Source: Carnegiea gigantea (taxonomy: Eukaryota; Streptophyta; Magnoliopsida; Caryophyllales; Cactaceae). Taken from it: a DNA stretch of 64,000 bases. Both the position numbers and the translations under genes were made by a program. The DNA lies in assembly GCA_029747015.1 (NCBI GenBank), contig JAKOGI010000120.1:248001-312000 (forward strand). The letters run 5' to 3'. A model generated the notes under the pieces. The model worked only from the letters and a program-made list of their open reading frames with translations, did no database searches and had not been told where the DNA came from. How positions within the stretch are numbered: the first letter of the stretch is position 1; each line of letters begins with the position of its first letter. Positions 56,638 to 64,000 of this stretch are shown here, piece after piece.

Positions 56638-57663
56638 CTAGTCTGCAGTGAATGAAGGTGGTGTTTGTTCTTGTCCAAGATTGTCATCATGCTGGGCAGT
56701 GGCAGCAACTCTTCTGCCTCTGTCAATTGGTGCATTACCTCTCTGCCTTCGCAGTTTAATGCACTTGTCAATAGTATGTCCATTTCTTCTACAATAGTTG
56801 CAGAATAGTGTGCTTCTCTTGACAGGATATGGTGTATTTTGCTGAGATGACTGTTGGGAAAATGATTGCTGAGAATACTGAGAATGTGTTTGATAACTTT
56901 GAGGATGTGGGTATTGTCTTAAAGGTTGAGAATTGTTTCTGTGCTGAGAGAAGAGAGCAGCAGAGTCTCCAAGTAGGGAAGCACTAATGTGAAGTTCTCC
57001 TTGCCTCTCTTCTTGAAGAACCATACTTAGAGCTTGACCAATTTTAGGCATTGGATGAGTCATAAGAGTATTGCCTCTCACAAGAACATAATTGTCATTT
57101 AGACCCATAAGAAATTGTATCAATTGTTGATTTTCAAGTAATTTGATCATGGCTTTGCCAACAGGGCATTCATTATTGCGGCATGTAGGTATGCTCACCA
57201 ACACAGCATATTCAACCCAAAGAATTTTGTATTTGGTGAAATAATCTGAGACAGACATACTACCTTGTGAAAGGTTATTGATCTTTCTTTGTACTTGAAA
57301 GATTTTTGTGTCCTGGCTTTGACCATATCTCATCTCAAGCTGTTCCCAGATTTGCTTAGCAGCAGAGCAAAAAAGAACACTAGTGGCAATGTCCTTCTTG
57401 ATTGAATGAAGCAGGTAAGAGATGACCATAGCGTTGCATCGTTCCCATTGTGACAGTAGAGGACCTGTTGCAGGTTTAGTGCATGAACCAGTCACCAAAG
57501 CTAATTTGTGCTTAGATACCAGAGAGACCTCACAGGATCTCTTCCACTTACCACAGTTAGATCCTGTAAGAGGTTCTGATGATAAAACACAATTTGGATG
57601 ATCAGAAGGGTGAAGAAGCAGCTCATGTGAAGGGTCAAGAGCTAGTGTGTTAGGATCTGCCAT
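56638..57663 (-). pseudogene. Copia B gag
   Basis: 341 codons from MADPNTLALDPSHELL. It contains the UBN2-like retro-gag core (WEQLEMRYGQSQDTKIFQVQ, then GSMSVSDYFTKYKILW) and the CCHC knuckle CNYCRRNGHTIDKC, which packages the RNA. It ends at a TAG (56638-56640) in TAD.YTKLIALL, where relatives read through with Gln. The stop therefore cuts gag from pol and is probably a mutation rather than a programmed stop. Confidence 0.93.
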
Positions 57664-57906
57664 AGTTGAATCTAAGAAGACAGATCAAGATAGGAAGGAT
57701 TCCTGAATCAAATGATGAAAAAGGCTTGATCGATTGATGAATCAAAACAATCGATCGAGAAAGAAGAAATTAAACTGATGAGATGATGTTGGAAGCTAAA
57801 TTGATTGTTGGAACAAAAAAAATCAATCGAAGAGAAGAAAGATGGATCCAGGATCATTGAATTTCTGGAAATATGAACCCAGAAACTCATGAACTTGTCA
57901 ATGGCT

Positions 57907-57918
57907 GCTCTGGTACCA
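57907..57918 (-). other. Primer-binding site of copia B
   Basis: TGGTACCAGAGC directly after the LTR; one base differs from the initiator Met-tRNA complement TGGTATCAGAGC. Confidence 0.9.
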
Positions 57919-58177
57919 TGTTATCAAACCAGAGAAAAGGGAAAGAAAGAGAATTGAGAGAGAGAGAGAGAATGCAAGGATTCTACATACGTTTCATTGA
58001 TAGGAAATGTAGCTACATGTATACATTGTTTCTTACCAGAACCATAACAACTAGGAGAGAGAAACTAATGGCGGGAAAAGTTGTTAAGCAATTAAAACAA
58101 CTTTGTAACAACCTAAAACCTATGAATTAAGCTGCAGAACATCCAGTGTGGAAAGATTAACTGTAATCCTCTCAACA
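57919..58177 (-). repeat. 5' LTR of copia B
   Basis: 259 bp. In element sense it starts TGTTGAGAGGATTA and ends TTTGATAACA. Confidence 0.95.
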
Positions 58178-58245
58178 GCATGAGTGGATTGAGGATAGAT
58201 TGACATGTACCATATTATCATTAGTCACTTTTTTTTTTCTTTAAT

Positions 58246-58968
58246 TCTAAATGTCTTAATAATAAGAATTTAATGTGCTCTTTTACATCTAAAATTTAAA
58301 AGTTAAAAATAGTTTTACAATTAAATTTAGTTTACAATAAATAGCTTTGAGAGGTGAAAAATGACTTTACCATAAAATGTTATTAAATAATAAAAGTATT
58401 ATTCTTATAATTAAGATTTCATATGCTCTTTTACTCGTGCAATTAAATACTAATAACTATAGATTAATATAATCTTTTGCTTATAGAGTTTCAGAAGCTA
58501 ACCCACTAAAAAGTAAATTTAGATAAAGGAAATAAATGATATTTATTAAATAATTTGATCGGCACACTTTTTTACTATATTTTATAATTTCATTTTATGC
58601 ATATGTTTTAGGTAATACATATACATGAGTCATATGACGAAAATGAAAGTCATAAATTCATTCTTCTATTTAAAACAATTACATATAGATTATAGGTTGA
58701 TTTTTGTGTTATTATTTTCTTAAAATTTATGCAGAATCTAATATATAAATCATAAACCAACAATATTAAGAATACTTTGTAAAAAAATAATATTTAAAAT
58801 TAGTTAATTATCATAATTCATTAACATTTATTTTAAATTTTTATTTATTTTAATATTTGTTGCGTATTATAGTATCTTTTAGATGTCAATAATAATAAAT
58901 TATTTTTATTTCATTATTATCAAATAAACATTAATAAAAATCCGTGCGAAGCATGGAGTTCACGCTAG
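58246..58968 (+). mobile_element. Candidate Helitron (3' end clear, 5' end uncertain)
   Basis: The right end has the Helitron 3' structure: hairpin CCGTGC-GAA-GCATGG (58942-58956, one mismatched pair), an 8-nt spacer, then CTAG (58965-58968) followed by host T. No TIR or TSD is expected for this class. The interior is AT-rich and non-coding. The 5' start at a TTCTAAATG near 58246 is a guess. It must rely on an autonomous RepHel element elsewhere. Confidence 0.55.
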
Positions 58969-59842
58969 TATTGGTGTAAAGTGACCCAAAATTAGCTCAA
59001 CTTAATGGTTTCAACTGTGTCCCTTAAAAAAAAAAAAAACCAAAAAAGGTGATCCTAAAGAACTCAATTTGTGACGAATGAATTGCGTTGTTCATGCCTA
59101 CTACATTACTACGCAGGATTAAGATAATTACTGAAGGGGATACTTTATCAGCCTTTTTCTTGTTATCCCCCCTTTTTTGCTTTTGAGACCTTCCCATTTC
59201 GGCTTCATGGGTGGCAGTTCATATTGTATTGAGCTATGATGAGTACAATAGTTCCAGCGGGCCAATAATTGACAAAGCTTATATCACACTTTTAATATAT
59301 TACGTCAATATTGTATATTAAAAATCATCTATATAATAAATACACATTAGAACGATATATATATAACAAGTGAAAGTACACATTCCTAAGTGTATGACAT
59401 ACATTATCAATAATTGACTTTAGTCAATAGTGTAAAGCATGTATCATGGATTAATCCATTTAGATCGTATTTATAAGTTGGATTAGAGTGGTGGGTCCAA
59501 TGACCCAATATCCGGCTATCATTTACATGGCAAACGTACAAAGAATGACAACTAATAATTACAAAAAAAATAATGATTATTATATGAAGGTTATGTCCGC
59601 ATAACTTCATTTTATTTTAGAAGTACATACGACTCAATTCAATCCATTCATTTGATTACATAGAACCTATGATCTAACCCATTTTATTATTAAATTGATT
59701 ATGACCTGAGTTGATCTACTTTATAAATAGATCGACCTTACCATATAAAGGGGAAAAAAACTATATGTAATTGACAATTACTACTTGCTACATTACTGTT
59801 GTGCAATCAACTTTCAAACATTTACACTGGAGATTTCTTTAA
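58969..59842. other. Spacer
   Basis: No gene recognised. A14 lies near 59024-59037. Confidence 0.5.
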
Positions 59843-60683
59843 GGCCCTGTTCTATTTCGCGTTTTTTAGGATTTAACTAAGAGCTTGCATTTCTTTACAG
59901 CTTCTTACATCTCCTTACAGCTTCTTACATCTCCTTACAGCTCCTTACATCTTCTTGCATCTCCTTACATCTCCTTACACCTCCTTACATCTTCATACAT
60001 CTTCTTACATCTCATAGATTTTCTATAACATTTATTTATTTTAGTTACAGAAATATGTATATTTTTTTAATAATACTACCAATATACAAAATTTATAAAT
60101 ATTTTATGAACACAACATTTACATAAATATAAAAATATAATATAATGACGTAAATTATATTTGAGTTTCGATATGAAATATATATTATTATAGATGACCA
60201 TACATTTATTTATATTTAAAATTATTTACTTAAAATAGGAATTTATTTGAAGAGTTGCATTCAATTTTGTCAAAAAAGTTTTTTTTTTTTTTGGGTTATA
60301 CTTTGCTTATTCAATCAAACTAATATTCATATAAAAAATCTTGGACGAAATTTTATTTACCAAATTTATGGGGATTAATATATTTTATTGTTGCGCAAAT
60401 AACTTAATTAATTATTTATTTTTAATAAGTATATTATTTTAATATTATTATTTTTCATCCAAAATGTTCATTGTAAAATAAATTATACTATACAACTCTT
60501 CAACAATTCAATAACTCCTTACATCCATCCTTACAGCTCCTTATACCTTCTTACATCTTCTTGTAACTTCTTACATCTCCTTACAGCTCCTTACATCTTC
60601 TTACAGCTCTTTACAGTTTCTTACATCTCCTTACATCTTTTTGCATCTTTCTATTTATCTAAAATACGAAATAGAACAAACCG
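59843..60683. mobile_element. Element with CTTCTTACAT tandem arrays and TIRs, copy A (841 bp)
   Basis: Ends GGCCCTGTTCTATTTCGCGT and, inverted, CGGTTTGTTCTATTTCGTAT; flanked by TAA on both sides (59840-59842 and 60684-60686). Near each end is an array of 10-mer-like units CTTCTTACAT/CTCCTTACAG (59885-60012 and about 60495-60645), in the same orientation although the termini are inverted. The AT-rich centre is shared with copy B at 42300-43501. No coding. The TAA target and TIRs suggest a PIF/Harbinger-type non-autonomous element, but the arrays are unusual. Confidence 0.65.
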
Positions 60684-60791
60684 TAACTATACAACGTAGT
60701 AGAACACACATCATCTTAGGTACAAATGTCAAACATACGCGGATTGATTTATGTGTATGCGAAATATTTATGAGTATTTCCTAGATACATA

Positions 60792-61170
60792 GGGCCTATT
60801 CTTTTCGTTGATGTTTTTCAATTTATCAACTTTCATCAATTTCAACCCACTTCATAAAAAATATTAACTTCAACCTACTTTAACCAATTTTAACTTACTT
60901 CAACCCATTCAATCAACTGCAACCCGCCTCCTTCAAAATTTTATTCTCACTATTTTAACCAACTTCAAAAAAATACCAACTTCAACCTACTTCAACTTTA
61001 ATCAACTTCAACAAACTTCAACTTACTTCATCCCACTTCAACATACTTCAGCTTACTTCATCCCACTTCAACAAAAAACACTAACTTCAACCAACTTTAA
61101 CCCACTTCTATCTAACTCAATCAACTTCACCCTTTTACCAACCTCAATTTACCAACAAAAAGAAAAATGG
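60792..61170. mobile_element. Related element with ACTTCAACC tandem array
   Basis: The left end GGGCCTATTCTTTTCGTTG resembles the terminus of the element just upstream; the inverted right end CCATTTTTCTTTTTGTTG matches it at about 12 of 18. The interior is almost wholly degenerate units of AACTTCAACCTACTTCA type. No TSD was identified and no coding. Confidence 0.5.
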
Positions 61171-61664
61171 ATTTTAATAATCTAAACTTTCATGATTAGG
61201 TCGCTAGTAATGGGCAATAAAAAAAATCCTCCAGCAATTCAAACTCTGCGTACCCGACTATAATGAGGGTCGAACTCGGCTAGAGATCTTGACCCGCTGA
61301 CCCTCACTTAAAAAAAAATATAATTAAAATCAAAACAAAATACTTTAGGTTTGATTTATTAAAAACCTTTTGACTTTTTACTTTCTCGTCTCCTCTTAGT
61401 TGTTCCCCCCTACTCATCTATAAATCGCACTGGCTCTTAATCTTCTCATACTCCCTCTTTGATGTTTGGAGGAAGCATTTTCATGGGCTAATCATTTTAT
61501 TCACTAAATTACGCATTAGAGTGTTCATAATTACGATACATTTTATTGAAATATTGTATTATCGGTTGACCTTTTGTTTTATAGGATGTTTATTGTTAAA
61601 CTCTATAATAAAAATCCAACCTCGTAAAAAAAAAAAAAATCTCGTTTTCTACATAAGGAAGGTG
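61171..61664. other. Spacer with GGGTC-type words
   Basis: 61230-61310 carries GTACCCGAC, GAGGGTCG and GACCCGCTGACCCTCAC words, echoed at 62280-62410 beyond the hAT element. This may be a second, older element split by it. Ends not found. Confidence 0.4.
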
Positions 61665-62272
61665 TAGGGTTGTCAAAAGCTAACCAACACGATTACCGAC
61701 CCGAACCGAACACAAAATTAAGTGGGTTTAGATAAAGATTTTCAATCCATTTAATTAAATAGGTTGACACATTTAACCCGTTGAATTAATTAGGTTAGGT
61801 TCAGGTTGAGAATTTTGATACGAAAAAAATACCTATTTAACCCGTTTAATTAAACAGGTTAAATAGATCGACTGGTTTACCCAATTATCCTTTTTTGGGG
61901 GGAAAATTGTGAAAAAGTAGGGTTTAATCAGTCGACTTGTGTTTTAGGGTTGTGGTTCTTGCAAATCATGGACAATGGTTGCATTGTGATGATATATTGA
62001 ACTTAAAAGAATCATTTATAATGTTCCATAATCATATTTTAGCCGAAATATTAAGTTGATAAATGAATAATCGGATAACCTGAACTTGACCCGTTTATAT
62101 TAAATGGGCTAATGGGTAAATTTCAGGTCAACCCGTTTAAAAATAAACGGATACAGATCAAGATTTTCAACCCGTTTAATAAACGGGTTAGGTTTAAGTC
62201 GAGAATTTCTTGACCTGCTTAAATTCGACACGAACGCGAATTCAACCCGAACTGACCTATTTGATAGCCCTG
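61665..62272. mobile_element. hAT MITE (608 bp) with perfect TSD
   Basis: TIRs TAGGGTTGTCAAA and, inverted, CAGGGCTATCAAA; perfect 8-bp TSD GGAAGGTG at 61657-61664 and 62273-62280. Subterminal arrays of ACCCGTTTAAT/TTAAACGGGTTA. AT-rich, non-coding centre. Confidence 0.92.
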
Positions 62273-62280
62273 GGAAGGTG

Positions 62281-63589
62281 TGAGGGATGGGTCTGACCCG
62301 ATGACCCATGGGTACCCACAAGGTCAGGGTCAAAGATATGTCGACCCATATAAGAGTTGGGTAGGGTTAGGGTTACTGCTTGCTGACCCTCGTAGCCCGT
62401 CCCGATCCTCAATTTGATCAGATCTAGTCTGAACCCCAGATTGCTCAATCCTTGTGTCTTGATCCAATCAATACCTTTTTTTGGGGGGGGACTTTTACTG
62501 GTTATGACCCAATGCCTCTTTACAGTGGATTTATATCCGAATCAAGTATAAAAATGTGCAAAAATATATAGATAAAATTCAAAGTCAAATATACGATAAA
62601 CTTAGATGTTACCAATTGAATTAAACGGATATCCACTTTTGACCGCAGATGTATTATATAAATCATAATATTGCACTAAATAAGAATATAAGATACATAA
62701 TCTAAAGCGCTTAGAACATACTCTCAAGACTACAAAGCTACGTAGATCCATGAGGCCCACATGAAGTTTTCTGTCTTGATAAATACATCTAGGCCCCATT
62801 ACACGGGCTCTTTCAAGCAAATCTTTGTGGCTCTATTCCATTGTTTCCCCTAAGATTTATTGAGCATTTTGTCTTATATTCTCTGCAAATTCGTCTATGG
62901 CTCCATAATGTGATTGATAGACTTAGCTGACTTCCTTTGTCTCTCTTGAAACAAATTAGATCGACTTAATATCGGAGAAAATAAAAATTGTTAAATGAAA
63001 TGGAGATATCAGAACTTAAAATTGCTTCACTCTTTACAACAAAATGCTTAAGAGTATACAAACGAATACTTAAAACTTGCATACACAATTCGACCAAGGC
63101 TGAGACACCTAAAGTTATTTCCTGTATCTAAGAGCCATGATGTATGTGACCTTTTGACTCAGCATCCAAGTTCACGTGAGAAGATCCACCTCACGTGAGG
63201 TTCTGGTGTAAGGATTGCATCTACTTGTGATACATATTAATATATAGTATATGCAGTGTTTTTCTTTATCTTTTTCCTTTTCCACTAAATAATTAAATCC
63301 ATGGTGAACTTAGTCCCCCTTTTCAAGGGCTTCAAGATCAGAAGAAACGAGTAAAATAAAATAAAATAATAACATCTGGGAATAGAACTAGGAATTCGCA
63401 TTTACTTTGTCGGCCTTTTCTAATTTTTTAGATTAAATTCCCTTGTCATGTCCGCCTCTCCCTCTAACCAAATCTACCAAATCGCCCATTTAATTCTCTC
63501 TCTTACAAGAAATCAGAACCAGGAAGGGAACTGAAACAATCCCTAGATTTTCATAATGGACCCCACCTCCCTTGTTTGTATTAGACTTA
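62281..63589. other. Spacer
   Basis: No supported gene. T7G8 lies at 62476-62490. A G-box pair at 63172-63198 is listed separately. Confidence 0.5.
63172..63198. promoter_or_regulatory. Pair of palindromic G-boxes
   Basis: TCACGTGAG occurs twice, with CACGTG cores at 63173-63178 and 63192-63197, 19 bp apart. CACGTG is bound by plant bZIP and bHLH factors. No promoter or gene is attached within the window, so function is speculative. Confidence 0.35.
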
Positions 63590-63905
63590 ATAAAATTGAT
63601 CCGAGATCTGAAATTTGAGCCGAATGACCTTGACCTATATCTGATCCGACATTCGAAATAGATTCACCTAAAAGTGAATCCGAAATTCGAATTGATCCCA
63701 ACCGAATCATGCGCGACCCAAAATTTTCTACAAAGTTGTTATTTTTGTATAACAAGTAAATTGGACCAAAACCAGTTTACCCAACATTGATCCAAAATAA
63801 AGTTCACCCAACCCAAACCGAACCAGCTTAAAATATTACTTAACTCGAATATGACCCGACCCAAATTTAACCTAATTCGTACTCGAATCAAATGACCTAT
63901 CTATC
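63590..63905 (-). repeat. Dispersed repeat, copy 3
   Basis: Inverted homologue of 36913-37220 and same-orientation relative of 3240-3470. Contains GATCCGA, GACCCAAAATTTTCTACAAA and CCCAACCCAAACCGAACC words. Confidence 0.65.
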
Positions 63906-64000
63906 AAGTTTACTTTATATCCTGTCACATCACAAAAATTAATCTTTACACTTTCCTTTTTAAATTATTTTTAAACATTAGTAAGCGAATTCATTAAAAG

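Larger units (their letters stand above)
52898..58177 (-). mobile_element. Ty1/copia retrotransposon B, complete structure, dead
   Basis: Flanked by a perfect 5-bp TSD GCATG (52893-52897 and 58178-58182). The 5' LTR is 58177-57919 and the 3' LTR 53190-52898, both TG...CA. The primer-binding site, one long gag-pol frame (57663 to a TGA at 53196) and a purine tract are in canonical order. Excluding the GA microsatellite, I count about 15 LTR differences in ~255 positions (6%), 13 of them transitions. It is about half as diverged as copia A. At least nine in-frame stops and two frameshifts prevent function. Confidence 0.97.

Noticed and set aside
59885..60650. CRISPR-like array of short repeats
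   Set aside because: Repeat units are degenerate and contiguous, without unique spacers, and the context is a plant transposon.
61230..62410. An older hAT element split by the one at 61665
   Set aside because: GGGTC words occur on both sides, but I could not find matching ends or an outer TSD.

Overview
The window looks like intergenic, repeat-dense nuclear DNA of a eudicot plant. It is AT-rich, with an intron-bearing plant R2R3-MYB gene and plant-specific transposon families: Cassandra TRIMs, SMART, Mutator-like, hAT, PIF/Harbinger MITEs, Ty1/copia, L1-type LINEs and tRNA-derived SINEs. I cannot name the species. All coordinates, alignments and substitution counts were made by eye.

Only one host protein gene can be supported: a three-exon R2R3-MYB transcription factor on the minus strand (13568-15706, 331 residues, subgroup-14-like). 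Its second intron is GC-AG rather than GT-AG. Everything else I can identify is mobile DNA, mostly dead.

Layout. 1-3 kb: a Mutator-like transposase pseudogene (minus) carrying a SINE and a hAT element, each with a target-site duplication (TSD). 4.8-5.25 kb: a 280-bp SMART mini-LTR element next to a SINE fragment with an 18-bp TSD. 6-13.4 kb: small DNA elements, a candidate solo LTR and a gypsy-like LTR fragment. 13.5-16 kb: the MYB gene. 16.9-18.1 kb: LINE 3' ends. 20-29.6 kb: one LINE (plus) split by a gypsy-like LTR fragment, a truncated Cassandra and a 6.4-kb copia element, which itself holds a 1.1-kb hAT element. 32.5-37.2 kb: a hAT MITE, a PIF MITE and dispersed repeats. 37.4-40.4 kb: a tandem duplication with a hAT element in one copy only. 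40.6-41.8 kb: a second LINE lineage. 42.3-43.5 kb: an unusual tandem-array element hit by an intact Cassandra TRIM with 5S-rRNA-derived LTRs. 45.1-51.46 kb: a near full-length third LINE (minus) with a 14-bp TSD. 52.9-58.18 kb: a complete but dead copia element (minus) with a 5-bp TSD. 58.2-64 kb: a Helitron 3' end, two elements with short tandem arrays, a hAT MITE and a dispersed repeat.

The strongest observations are the nested insertions whose host reading frames rejoin when the insert and one TSD are removed, the two Cassandra copies with 5S internal-promoter boxes, the GC-AG intron, a SINE with a probable template-switch 5' end, and a set of hAT elements that share one architecture but have different subterminal motifs. 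I found no CRISPR array, no tRNA or rRNA gene and no convincing novel protein system.
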